Shown: in pieces, positions 46,086-58,639 of the stretch
How positions within the stretch are numbered: position 1 is the stretch's first letter
Layout: every line of letters starts with the position of its first letter
Source: Strongylocentrotus purpuratus
Lineage: Eukaryota > Echinodermata > Echinoidea > Camarodonta > Strongylocentrotidae
DNA: 64,000 bases
NCBI RefSeq assembly: GCF_000002235.5
Contig: NW_022145615.1
Location: 31,403,059-31,467,058, forward strand
Direction: 5' to 3'
Program-made: the position numbers and the translations under genes
Notes under the pieces: generated by a model
Databases searched by the model: none
The model's input: only the letters and a program-made list of their open reading frames with translations
What the model was told of the DNA's origin: nothing

Positions 46086-47435
46086 AATAATAAAAAATTA
46101 AACTTTTTTATTTAGCAGATAATACATTAGCAAATTTCATGTCTCTATGCACTTTAAGATAAAGAAAAAACGATGCACTGGGTTCGTGATTCTGATTATT
46201 TATGAAGTGGTGAAGAGATATGTCTTCAGAGAATTGATAAAGGTTTTATAGGGTCCCATTGTTTGCTAGTATCTCCTTGTGTGAGATGATAAAGGCACTA
46301 TACCATTGCTCCATTGTGATTAGTTTGGCTTGGCATGAGTGGGTGTTATTTCCAAATCATTGATGTAAACCGCTGTAGGTCCACTTGCGATTATATAACA
46401 ATTTGGAAAATACCAGTTTTAAAAAATACCATCTCTTACTAACGGAAGAATCAAACATCAGAGAATTTTGTTAGCGGATCACTCCGAGAATCTGGATAAT
46501 TATTTATTTCAAATTGATAAGGAAATAAAGGAAAACAAAGAAGAGAGGAACAATTTTATGATTTCAGACAATTGATGAAATAAATGGAAAATTGTGTTCA
46601 GCTATTACACTGTATACTGAAGATTATTTGCTGCTCAAAGAATCTGTTTTCAGATATTTCACACGTGTACAAAGTCATGTAATTGCTCGACTTCTGTGCT
46701 CTAGGCCAGCTGGGTAAATTTATTTATATATGATACATGATACAGCAGTAGCAGTGCTGCTGATTGTGATGAATGATATCTAACTGCAGAACTACTGGAA
46801 CCTAAAAGTGTTTGCATTATGTTAGTCTCAAGAGCAGTGCAAGCATGCCATGTCAGCAATCACATAAGGATACTATTATACATATCTGGTGCTAAGCATA
46901 ATACAAAGCTCTGTTTGAAAATTACATCTTTTAAACTCCTAAGTTTTCTTCTAGGGCAAGACAACCAGTGAAACGAAACAGAGAGAAATATTTCTATGGA
47001 AAATTCAAAGTGTACATGATTTTGGTCATTTTTTTTCTTTAATTTAATTTCTTACACTCCTATACAGACAAAACGAGAAATCAACTTTTTATTGAGCCAT
47101 ACTTCTAATATTTCCTATCATTTCTTTTGGAAAATCTATGTAGATTTCAAACATTTTAATTTGATACATGTCAATGTTGGAAAGTACTTTTCTATTGCAC
47201 TACCTTCATACGAACGTATCCACCACACACGCTGAATTGGGAGCATTGTTTGCCAGTTCCAACATCGCAGTAGTGAACCATGTGATATCTATGTGGACAT
47301 GTTTAACATCATATAGGAGTCGTGAATGAACAACATCTGGTGCTAGGCAGAATATAGCACTATGTCTACACGTTTGTACCAAGTTTATGACCTTGTCAGA
47401 ACCCAAACGATTTCAAATATTCTATTTTTGATTGT

Positions 47436-47827
47436 TAAAGATACAGTTGAGTTCTGGCCATGCGATTGCATTGTGAAAGAAACGATGTGGAATCGATCAG
47501 AAAAGGTTGATCATCTAGCATGTAAGTATTGATGTGTACTGCAAGGTTTTGGAATCATCAAAATGATTAGAAATTTGGCCCAGTCATGGTAAAGTTACAA
47601 GCACTGTACACAGAAAGATGTATAAGGGACTACACAAACACGTGGTATAAAGATCCGTCCCGATTTTTATGATGTTACATGCAATATTTAGAATATTGAC
47701 GCATTTGAAGAGCCATGCTTTTCAGGGAACATTTTTTATCTGATGTTCTTCCACACTTGCATAATGCAATGATAACGCTCACAAATTATTTGTCACCTCT
47801 TCCCAGAACTCAACCTTCTCTTTAAAC
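47436..47827 (+). mobile_element. MITE-like family A, copy 5, flanked by duplicated sequence
   Basis: Same sub-family as copy 4 (CCCAGAACTCAACCTTCTCT at its right end). A ~165-bp sequence beginning ATGTGATATCTATGTGGACA stands on both sides (about 47277-47435 and 47826-48003). Confidence 0.8.
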
Positions 47828-48649
47828 ATGTGATATCTATGTGGACATGTTTGACATCATGATTGGAGTCGTGAATGAACAACATCTGGTGCTAGACAGA
47901 ATCTACATGTAGTACTGTGTCTACATGTTCATGTTCATGTGACCAAGTTCATGACCTTGTCAGAACTGTCAATCGCTTTTAAATATTCTATTTTTGATTG
48001 TTGAGTCTGTGACAAATGCCATTGAAATGTGTTATGGACTGAAAGATGGTCATTGCAAGATTGCCACTATAAGGAGGGGGGGGGGGGGGGGGCTAATTTT
48101 GCCCCCCGTCAGATCTCGTTCATTTATGGACCAATTTTGACCAAACTTGGCGTGTCTGTGTCCCATCATGTAATTTACAAGAATGCATAGTCAAATTTAT
48201 GCTTTCTTTTGTCATTCTTTATTTTTGTCTAATTAATGATGCAAATATTTACATTTTTTCAAGGAATTCTACTTTTTCCAGTTTTCCCTCTATTTATGGA
48301 GAAAATGCAGTCAAATTTGGCATGTTTGTAGCCTGTCATATATTCTAAAATATAGCTTGTTCAAATTAATGACATTTATTGAAGTTCCTTATTTATAAAA
48401 TATAATTGTAATTTATTATGCAAATATGCTAATTTTTTTCTTCTCTAAAACCATATCCCTGATTTTTTTTTGCATTAAGAAATTATCGTGACAAATGTAG
48501 AGTGGGGGGGGGGGGCTAATTTAATATCTCTGATCTGCAATCTACTTTCCTCTATTTTTAAGCTGCCTGCCTCCACTGAGCACCGTTTCTACTTGATCTA
48601 ATTCGTAGAATGTCATGCTCTGTTGCAGTCAAACCAATTGACTTGTCAG

Positions 48650-49460
48650 CTTAGGCTTTACTGAATGTGAGAGGGACCGAGGGGGTACATGAATGTTACC
48701 CATGAGAGCTTGAAAGGTGTCAAAACATACTCTCTTATTCAGACTGATCTCATTTGAAATTGAGAGGTTGCTTTTCATGAGCGGGTTTAGTGTTTTGAAA
48801 GAGTCATTGTCATGTAAGAGAAGAGCTCTTAAAACTATTGTGGACTAAACTGTTATATTACCTCATCAATGAGGATTCGGTGCAAATAGATTTTGTTTGA
48901 TGGGTGTCAATAAGGCTATGACATGTATCATCAGTATTCCATTGCATTTTGCACTACCTTTTATTGTAGTGTAAGGTTTAGGGGCCTTGATGGAGCTGAG
49001 AGGGATGAAGGGGGAATATGAATGTTACACATGTGAGCTCAAAAGGTGACAAAGCTTACCAACTTGTTCAGACTGACATCGATTTGCAATTGAGAGCTTG
49101 CTTTTCATGAGCGGGTTTAGTGTTTTGAACGTGTCACTGTCATGTAAGAGGGAGACTAGACTATTATATTACCTCGTCAATGAGGATTTGGTGCAAATAG
49201 ATTTTGTTTGATAGGTGTAAACAAGGCTATGACATGTATTATTATTATTCCATTGTCAAGGTTATATTGTAGTGAAAACTTTTCAGGTTCCCTCAGGTTT
49301 AGGGGCTTTAATGGAGCTGAGAGGGATGAAGGGGGATATATGAAAGTTACACATGGGAACTCAAAAAGTGACAAAGCTTACTCTCGCGTTCAGACTAATA
49401 TAAATTTTTAATTGAGATTGAGATGGCCATCAGTGAGATTAGTGTTTTGAAAGTGTCATG
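48650..49460 (+). repeat. Three tandem ~320-bp units
   Basis: Units share GAGCTGAGAGGGATGAAGGG, GCTTTTCATGAGCGGGTTTA and ATTTTGTTTGATAGGTGT, beginning near 48655, 48975 and 49298. Non-coding, downstream of CCP1. Confidence 0.75.
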
Positions 49461-51204
49461 TATGAGGGAAAGTGTCTGCCTCCACTGAACACCGTGATCT
49501 AAACAAAAATTGATCGATTATGTGTCACAGCACTCAACATTTTAAATATTTAATATATACATTATTTACCTTATTACCATTATGTTTTATTGAAAGTTGA
49601 TGTATTAATCAATTCTCAATTCTTTTAAATCTGCTTTTTCAGATTTCCATACAAGCATATATCATTAGATCCTTTTTATCTGTTGTATTATCCTGAGCTA
49701 TAAGATAATGATACGGTAGTGCCTGAATTCTTATATATTTTCTTTAACTATTTGTAATTTTGCTTTAATTGTGCAATCCTTATTACCTAGGTATGTAGAT
49801 AAATCTTTGTTTAGATAATTGATTATCTTTGCTAATTATTCACTTCTTAGTATATTGTGATACATTGTTGTATATGATTCAAATATGTGTGCTGTGTCAA
49901 TGTTGCAAAATTAATATTTCTTTATCGGTTATCACTGTATAAATTGTGTGTGTGTGAAGTATTAAAGATTATGCCTATAAATTATTTTATATTTATCAAA
50001 GTGCTACCTGCAAAAGGATAGGGGCATTACAAAATGATTAAGTCTGGGATTTATTAAGAAGTGCTTGGAGTAAAAGAAAAACAATAAGGATTTTTACCAT
50101 GAATATCATTGATACCCCTTTAAGATTTTTGGTGATGATTATTTATCTTTATTGAGGTACAGTAATATACATTGTGTTAAATGAATAGGATGTAGGTTTT
50201 TCATGTGCATTATCCTATAAGAGTCAATTTGTATGACTTTTGCGCTTAAAATATATTAAAATGTATAAACTGATATTCATTTCAAGTGCCTTGTATTCTC
50301 AAACTTTCATTATGATTTTGGATAGGGCATACTCTTATGATTATTTTATGCTACATTTTGGGGAAAAATTCATACCGATTCATTTTTATTTAAATAGGGA
50401 GAGGATGTTTTACTGTAATGTTTGGTTAGCTTTCCATACACTGTAATTAAAAGACTTGAGAAGTCCATTTGATATCAGCCTTATCTTACAAATCTGCCCT
50501 AGAGAGTATGGTTCACTTGGTGGGATGATAGAATATGAGAAGATGCAGACCGTGAAAGGTCGACCCATTTTGTCAGGGTAGGAACAAGGTGCCTGCAATT
50601 TACCCTCAAGTGATCATTTGTGAATTTCTCTAGATTTAGGAAGATATTGTATCCTTATCCTCCGTTGTGTAGTCGTTGGAGTAGCCAATAATGCTAATGA
50701 TTCTTTCACGGATAATGTGCAGTTTCTTGATGAGAATGGGTACAGTGCATGACTTTGTTGTTTATTGCTATGTACATGTATGCATGTAAATCATGCATGC
50801 ATGTAAATCCTGCATGCATACCGACTCATCAAAAAAGTGCACATCTTAGGATGGGGGGGGGGGGGGGCAGAATTATGATAAGGTATATGTTGATATTGTT
50901 ACTCACACTTAGTCATATTATGGTAGTGTTTTATTTCATTATATGGAAATAATTTGTTTCATTCAAAAGTTTGATCCATGCAAAGCAAAGTATTGTTATT
51001 CTTTTTCCTTCTGTTTAAATTTGTTCAAGCAGCTGCTACGTTGTATTTATTTTCAATCTGAAATGTGTGTCTAGGTTTATGGATGTACAAGCTTTCAAAT
51101 GTGCAAACATTCCAGCGACATCTGCTTTATTCTGTAAGTGCGTGAATATAATTGCTGCTACGTAGAACACTACTACCAATAGAGGTTTTTTAACATTGTT
51201 GATT

Positions 51205-51360
51205 TACGTATATGGCAAGCCAAATGCCCAATAAATTCAGTTTATCAACAGGAAAAATTGAGTCGCACGCAAAAAACTATGTTTGGCGCCGATAAAAATA
51301 GTTTGTCGCGATAAACTCAGTTTGTCGCTTTATTGGTCATTTGGCTCGCCATATACGTAT
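51205..51360. mobile_element. Short inverted-repeat element
   Basis: TACGTATATGGCAAGCCAAA and the inverse TTTGGCTCGCCATATACGTA; inner CAATAAA/TTTATTG. Confidence 0.8.
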
Positions 51361-51536
51361 GGAACAAATGATCTGCTTGGTGCAAGGAGGGCATTGACTT
51401 GTACTCTGTGAAGAATAGTTGATCCCTTTCTGGCTCAAAAACATGCTTAACTGACAAATTGTGCTCTTTTAGAGATACGGGCATAAATGTTGATTGATAT
51501 CTATTTTTGAAGTAGTCGTAATGATCAAGTATCACC

Positions 51537-52316
51537 TTTTAACCCTTACTGTACTGGGCTATTTCGAGCACTCTCTGACTGGGGGGGGGGGGGGGCCTGG
51601 GATCTCGGCCGTCGAATGTCTGATGAACGCGAAAATTTACATGTTTGTAGATATTTACATAAGGAACAAGATGGTATAATTAGTTTTTTCCTAATATGCA
51701 AATTTTTGTCGTTATAGCCTAATTAATTATGCAAAATACTAATTTTATGCATTTTACAGAATACTCTACATATTTGTCCGTAGACTTGTGAAGAATCTTG
51801 AAAATGTATTGAATAAATATTTCCTTCATCTCAAATTCATTAGGTATCATTATTTTTATGATATTTGAAAATGCATAGGTTAATTTGCATAAATTATGAA
51901 TATGCATTCATGAATTTCAAATCTGGAAATATATAAAGGGAACTAGAATCATTTAAAAAATTGTCAGACTCCACTTTTTGTAATGTTGAAACTCATTATT
52001 CATATAATACTTCTTTTCTAACACAAAATAGTTATTTGATGTAATTAATAACGATAATTTATGCAAATTTGATGCGATTTTCAACTATTTATTTTCTTAT
52101 GTATTTTATTGTTTTTTATTTCTTATTATATCTATTGTTTTATTTCTAATGTATTCTTTTGTTCTGAAATACATCAAGTTACTTTGAGAAACATATATTT
52201 CTGCTTGTACATGAATATATGCAATTATAGCACTTTTTTGATAACATGCACATACTAATTGTTATGTAACATCTTAGCCTCCCAGGCCCCCCCCCCCCAG
52301 TACAGTAAGGGTTAAG
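51537..52316. mobile_element. Inverted-repeat element, ~780 bp
   Basis: TTAACCCTTACTGTACTGGG at the left and CAGTACAGTAAGGGTTAA at the right, each followed inwards by a poly-G or poly-C run. AT-rich interior without coding sequence. Confidence 0.8.
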
Positions 52317-52751
52317 TAAAATGACCTATATATGATACATGCTATTTCGATTTGACTTCCAAATGCACCATTCATTTGTGCTTCATGCTTCATATTTGTA
52401 CATTTTAGAAACTAATTATTATTGACATCTTTTGCCTTTGAATGCAAACCTTTTATCAAAGTAGCTTTTAGTTTGTAATCTAAACAAATTTGTTGATGAA
52501 CATGTAAAAGGCAAATAGAAATACAGGTATAATACTAATTTCAGATTTTGGGTATGTTATGGAGAACGAAGAAATATATATATAATGTAAAAACAATCAG
52601 ATGATATTTATTTTTCAAGTGTTTTGTGTTTCGAGGAGCTTGGTGATGAATTGAATAATTCATCGGCTATTTAAGGATTAACGAATAAAGCGCGTGAGAC
52701 GGATGAAATGGGAAAGAGATTACGGTTAAAAAAAACAGAGAAAGTAAGAGA

Positions 52752-53640
52752 GATAAATGAAAAATAATGTAAGAGAAGAGAAATGAAGAACAATGTAAGA
52801 GGAGAGAAATGAAGAACAATGTAAGAGAAGAGAAATGAAGAACAATGTAAGAGAAGAGAAATGAAGAACAATGTAAGAGAAGAGAAATGAAGAACAATGT
52901 AAGAAAAGAGAAATGAAGAACAATGTAAGAGAAGAGAAATGAAGAACAATGTAAGGAAGAGAAATGAAGAACAATGTAAGGAAGAGAAATGAAGAACAAT
53001 GTAAGAGAAGAGAAATGAAGAACAATGTAAGAGAAGAGAAATGAAGAACAATGTAAGGAAGAGAAATGAAGAACAATGTAAGAGAAGAGAAATGAAGAAC
53101 AATGTAAGAGAAGAGAAATGAAGAACAATGTAAGGAAGAGAAATGAAGAACAATGTAAGAGAAGAGAAATGAAGAACAATGTAAGAGAAGAGAAATGAAG
53201 AACAATGTAAGGAAGAGAAATGAAGAACAATGTAAGAGAAGAGAAATGAAGAACAATGTAAGAGAAGAGAAATGAAGAACAATGTAAGAGAAGAGAAATG
53301 AAAGACAATGTAAGAGAAGAGAAATGAAGAACAATGTAAGAGAAGAGAAATGAAGAACAATGTAAGAGAAGAGAAATGAAGAACAATGTAAGAGAAGAGA
53401 AATGAAGAACAATGTAAGAGAAGAGAAATGAAGAACAATGTAAGAGAAGAGAAATGAAGAACAATGTAAGAGAAGAGAAATGAAGAACAATGTAAGAGAA
53501 GAGAAATAAAGACAATGTAAGAGAAGAGAAATGAAAGACAATGTAAGAGAAGGGAAATGAAAGACAATGTAAGAGAAGAGAAATGAAGAACAATGTAAGA
53601 GAAGAGAAATAAAGACAATGTAAGAAAAGAAGAAAGGTCA
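52752..53640. repeat. 26-bp minisatellite, ~890 bp
   Basis: About 34 units of AATGTAAGAGAAGAGAAATG(AAGAAC), with 25-bp variants lacking one base. Because 26 is not a multiple of three and no unit carries a stop on the - strand, all three - frames stay open for 270-346 codons; these are not genes. Confidence 0.95.
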
Positions 53641-53739
53641 ATGCAGAAAGATCATTGAGAGGAAAAATAGCACAACAAGAGGAAGTAGAATAATCCAGAA
53701 GAAACAAACAAAAGCAAAAGAGACACTCGGTAACAATTT

Positions 53740-54150
53740 AAGTGGTGATTCTTTTATTCTTTTATACATTTAATACAGTTGCTCTTTTTGTACACACAGA
53801 AAGTGATAATCCACTTGACAGCTTTACAATTCTCTCATATTTTCTAAAGAGTAGAAACCTTAACTCCCTCTACCACTCAACAGGGAAAGTGTTGAGGATC
53901 TGATGTTAGCTGGAGATTGTTATGACAGTCACTTGAACCAAATTGGGTAACCCTCCTACGCTTAGGACTCTTCCAGAATGTCCCGATGCAAATACAAATC
54001 GATACTCGGCATAACATTCCTTTCTTGGAGGTATAATTTACGAAACCACTTCTCGAGCCTTCGGAGTACTTGAAGAAACCCTGACCGAGTTTTGAATACA
54101 TAACGGCAGTTTTTGAGGATTGGTCTTCAAATATCTGAATAGATTTAAAG
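53740..54150 (-). other. Possible terminal exon on the GPCR strand
   Basis: On the - strand an acceptor (AAATCTATTCAG, ~54140) precedes an open stretch with FEDQSSKTAVMYSKLGQGFF and a stop at 53877; AATAAA lies further on near 53750. No homology is recognised, and joining it to the strong donor inside the GPCR exon puts a stop early. It could be a 3' UTR exon, part of another transcript, or chance. Confidence 0.25.
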
Positions 54151-54508
54151 AGGAAAAGGGGGAGGGGGGACAAAGAAAATGCAATACAACTAAAGTGCTG
54201 TTCATATAGAGTACAAGTAGGTCTGCGGGGCATTTTTGTGATCGCTCAACTCAAGTGAAACTCTAAAAAATGATTGGTCATCTATACATTTCAAGGCCAA
54301 TAACTGACTATCAAGAAAACACATTTTCACGCATGTCAAAGACCTGAACAGCCATGTATTGACTCTGACGTCACGCCCGCCATGAATCAATTGAATGATC
54401 ATAAATCAACGTCATAATTATGTATGCATGGGGATGAAAACAAGGACGGGGAAGTATAGAGCTTCTTGACGTACATGTAATTGTTGATAACATTTTGTTA
54501 TCAACTCC

Positions 54509-54566
54509 TGATGCCACTATAGAACCCTGTTGAACAGTCCGCCCATCGTCCGTACTTACCCCTGTA
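54509..54566 (-). pseudogene. Partial copy of the GPCR TM7/C-tail segment
   Basis: On the - strand ~57 bases repeat the receptor sequence at about 57542-57599, with two or three changes, encoding RGKYGRWADCSTGFYSGIR and then a stop. The copy begins right after ATATACAG, which looks like a splice acceptor. It may be a decayed duplicate or a short alternative last exon. Confidence 0.7.
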
Positions 54567-54599
54567 TATATTTTGTACATACATATCAGACAAAAAAAT

Positions 54600-57358
54600 C
54601 GAGCGGATGAACTATGCGTGCTGTAAAAATAATCTGAAAACGAAATAAATATCAATTAACAAAAGGGCGAATAGTATACCTGATAATTATCATCCAAATG
54701 TCATTGATCTAGACGCAAGTACCTATTAACATACTACAGTTACTATCTTTTTTCTTTGTATTCATATCGCAACTGACATTGGTATCTCAATAGTATTTAA
54801 CAACAACATTTCAAAAGTCAATTACAATAGTAAGTGAGCTACTCGTTACGTTAAAATAGGGAACACTATACTGTCGGTTGGTGAGGGTCAAAAGGATATC
54901 AAATCGTACATAATTATTACCCTTTGTGTTTCCAAAAGATGATACTATACTTTTAATATAAAAAGGTATTTTAAAAGAAATGCATATCTGAATGTAACTT
55001 ATATGGAAGTACAAGCATAATGTACTTCATGATAATTTTATAAACAGCTCATGAGCTCAACCAGTTCAGCAATTTTCCATAAGTAATAGCTTTATATAGA
55101 AGCAGAATATGAAAATTGTTGACGTGTCACAATAAGACGTTACTAAGAAACAAACAAAAAAATTATTTACCAACAAAAAATTATCGAATTTGGATAGAAA
55201 CAAAATCAAAGTATATTTCAATCATGGTAAAGATATAATAGAGAATGATAGTCGCGGAGTAAAGGCTTTAAAAGAGGAAAAGTTTGTAAACAAGATTTTA
55301 TAAAAGGTTTGAAGAAAGATATTGACATGAAAAATATAGAGAGGGAGAGAACGTAGAAAATAGTTGGTGGGACTGAAAATCTAAAGGGATTATCAGGTAA
55401 ATAGGAAAAAAAAATTTCTTAAGATTACAACATACATGTACTTCTAATAATTCGGTTTTATATATATATACAGGAATTAACTAAACTAAACTAATCTAAT
55501 CAATGTACGTAAATATATTTAACATTGTTATACACTACAATTGCACCTTCCCATTATTATATGTTTATATAAAATCTTTCGAGTGTTATCTAAATAAAGA
55601 TCTCAAGTTTACATTTATGTAGAAAAAAAGAAATCTGGACCCGTAAAAATATGCTTTCAATATCAACAATAATGTGCATTCCACTTCAAACACAAAACAA
55701 TGATGTTCATAGGTGCGTAAATCTGCCAATACCTCGTTCAGGGAAGGGGTGGTGGTGGTGGTGTAGGTGGGGGGGGGGGGGGCTATATTTCAAAATACTT
55801 CTACATAATGCTTATACAACACAATGCATCACATCGACATGTTCATGGCAAAATGTTATGGGGGACCGGGTGATATATAAATAAAAGTGCTATAGAAGGC
55901 TGAATAAAATGCAAATGAATATATTAAATTATGTTTCTTTACCATGATTTATACCAGACAATGTTTCCTGATAATTAATAACTTGATCAGCGCTCAATTG
56001 ATGTTAACTCTGCAAAGCGATGATCATCAACCGTTTACTGATTTCTGCTCAAAGATCAAAGTATTAACTTAGTTTCCCTCATACAGAATACGGATCAAGT
56101 TTACAAATGGAAAAACAAAATCTCTCCTTCTCATTTGCTGAACGTAACGTGAAAGGTTACATTCATTTCATAATAATTATAGACAAGGCTAAATTATCTA
56201 AAAGTTTTGATTATCTACGAGAAGGACAGTGTGAAAATGTTTTTCCTTCTGGTTAAAAAACGAAACATTCATTAATCATCAACAATACTGAATGAATATG
56301 AAACTAAAAATTGTACTGTTTCTATATTTTAAAAATGTAATATACTTACAAATCTGACTTTATATTTCATTTTCTCTTTCAAAAGTCGATTGAACTCGCC
56401 TTGATAGTCTCCATCTTCAAGTCCAGAAGATAGTTACAATTTAATCATTCTAAGCTCGATGTGTGATCCATAAAGACCACGATAGCACATTATTGAAATC
56501 GCCTATTTGAAGAAACGATGTTACATACACACACATTGATTCATGTTTTGAGGCGCGTATCACGTGTTACAATGTTTAAGAATCATACATCAGTATTACA
56601 TTAAGAAGTGATACATCTTCCTGATCTAGGGCCGGCCTAAAATATCAATTACAAGTGATTATACTTGGTTTTTAACAAGAAAATTTTAACTAAAACAACA
56701 TACAGGCAAAAAGATGACATATTTCACTCAAGAATGAATGGCTTTTCGACAGGTGCAATGCTTAACATTTAAGATAAGCCAAAGAAATTACAATGCCTTT
56801 CTGGACCCAAACAAGACGTATTTGGAAAAAGTTTAACCAAAGATGTGCGTTATTACGAAACAGATTGTCTTGCATTACTTATACCCATTGAACACGAGGT
56901 ATCATTCCTCTGACGCATACAAGCCTGCGTCAGAGACTGGTGCGGTCTCTGACGCACGAAGTGAGAGTGACAGCGTACCAAAATGATACAATACACAGTG
57001 CAAAACACTCCGTTAAATTTTAGGCGTATACGCCAATCGCCTTCACATGATTGGCGCAGGTGATAGCGCAATTTAAATAACGCCTCGTGTGCAGAGGGTA
57101 TCATAGAGGTAAAGAACTACCGAGGAGGAAGCGTTAGCGACATACTTTATACGAGATGTGTTTGTTATATTCAATATAAATATATATGTATATATGTATA
57201 TAATATATACAGCATATATAGTTATTGAAATGTTTTCGTATAATTCTCTGCAAAAAAGATATTTTAGTCTAGCTTACTCTTTTGCACTTGAGAAGCTGAA
57301 GGCAATTGAAAAGTCTGTGCTCTATTGTTTAGTCTATCTGCCTGATAGTCATTTGCCA
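54600..57358. other. Region downstream of the GPCR
   Basis: AT-rich, poly-G and GTG runs at about 55750-55785, and a possible small inverted-repeat element at about 56885-57110 (ACACGAGG ... CCTCGTGT). No coding sequence recognised. Confidence 0.5.
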
Positions 57359-58634
57359 CTAAACTTTATGTTCTCGTATTTGGGGAACTGGTTTGTAAAT
57401 GTTTCTGTTCGGTACAGTTCCATTTCTTCCCTTAAAAGAAGCATTACTGTCCACGATTGTCTTCATAGTTTCAAAGTGGGAGTTACTTGAGGATGTATCA
57501 GCCCGAGGAGCGTCAAACTCAGTATGACGCCTATTGAGTCTCCTGATGCCACTGTAGAACCCTGTTGAGCAGTCCGCCCATCGTCCGTACTTACCCCTGT
57601 TGAACAAGAGGAAGATGTATGGATTGGCGGAGGAGTTAGACGCAGCGAAGATACCAAGAAGACCGTAGACAAAGCGATGAATGTTATACACTTTGTAGCA
57701 TTTCATGATCTCTACGATAAAATAGGGAAGTCCACAGATAACGAAAGCGAGAATGATGACAAATGACATCTTAAGGGTCTTACTCTTGGCGCGGTTTAGC
57801 GAGGTTGACCCGGTGCTCTGAATGCGCATCTTGCCGCCACGCTGGACGAAGTCACCAACGGGTCGCCGTCCGAACGATGTGTCGTGTGCTTTGTCCCATA
57901 TTTTCTTGCAGATTCGCGCGTAGGCAACGGAAATGATCATGATCGGGATGAAGAATGTCACGACGGCGGCGTAGGAGAGGTAGGCCATGCGATGCCAGTC
58001 TGGACGAAGTTTAAAGTCGGTTCCGCAGGTCTGAATATCACCATGTCTCTTCTGTCTCCAAATGAAGAGCTGCGGTACGGAGAGGAGAAGTGCGAATCCC
58101 CAAGCCGCCATTACCATCCGCCACGCCGGTAGTCCTTCCTTGAGCGGACTCCTCACAGCTTGGTGGCGATCAATGGCTATCAAGACTAACATGTTACTCG
58201 AAGCCATGATGGAAACTGTCTGCATGTACATCACAACCTTGCACATGAAGTTACCAGCCAGCCACTGGTAGTAGAGCATCTCAAACAATGCTGATCCTAA
58301 GATGGTGAAGAAGCATACACAGAGATCGGCTGTAGCTAGACCAAAGATGATCTTATTGACTCGAGACTTGCGTCGTCTGTTCATCCACAGCCACATAAAC
58401 ACGCACATATTCCCGAATAATCCGAGTACGAAGAGGAACCAGAGAGAGACGATACGTACATCACGGTCAAAGGTCACAGGTCGACTACCCTTTGGTGAAT
58501 CGGTCGCGTTGGCGAGGTCGGATTGATCGAGGTAGTCCGACATCGTGGAGACGGTCGATGTCAACCAACCCGGAGAATGGCCCGTCTGATCGTCAACACG
58601 TTCCATGGTTAGCTCAGCCAGAGTTATGTTATCA
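57359..58634 (-). CDS. Class A (rhodopsin-like) neuropeptide GPCR
   Basis: From ATG 58606 the frame runs 415 aa to the stop at 57359, with no intron between. Seven membrane segments are visible. Landmarks: GN66 in TM1, ATAD94 in TM2, C122 (TM3) and C194 (loop 2) for the disulfide, DRH 146-148, CGLPY 291-295 in TM6, NSSANPY 324-330 in TM7, N-glycosylation site N33. The style (LLYYQW-type TM2/3, MxxSNMLVLIAIDRHQAV, SKTLKMSFVIILAFVI) suggests the vasopressin/oxytocin, NPS/CCAP and GnRH/corazonin receptor group; I cannot fix the subfamily. An acceptor (CTCAG) ends at 58635 and the frame stays open to it, so an upstream exon may add N-terminal residues. The usual CWxP of TM6 is CGLP here. Confidence 0.9.
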
Positions 58635-58639
58635 CTGAG

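Larger units (their letters stand above)
45142..52751. other. CCP1 3' UTR/intergenic region
   Basis: Candidate poly(A) signals occur (for example AATAAA near 46578) but the transcript end cannot be fixed. Otherwise repeats: tandem short repeat, MITE copy 5 with duplicated flanks, triplicated 320-bp units, poly-G runs (48076, 48505, 50853, 51580) and two inverted-repeat elements. Confidence 0.6.

Noticed and set aside
52667..53707. Three long overlapping open frames on the - strand (271-346 codons, FISLLLHCSSFLF repeats)
   Set aside because: By-product of the 26-bp minisatellite, whose - strand lacks stops in every phase; protein is a rotation of the same repeat.
57463..57672. 69-codon frame overlapping the GPCR C-tail
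   Set aside because: Out-of-phase shadow of the receptor exon.
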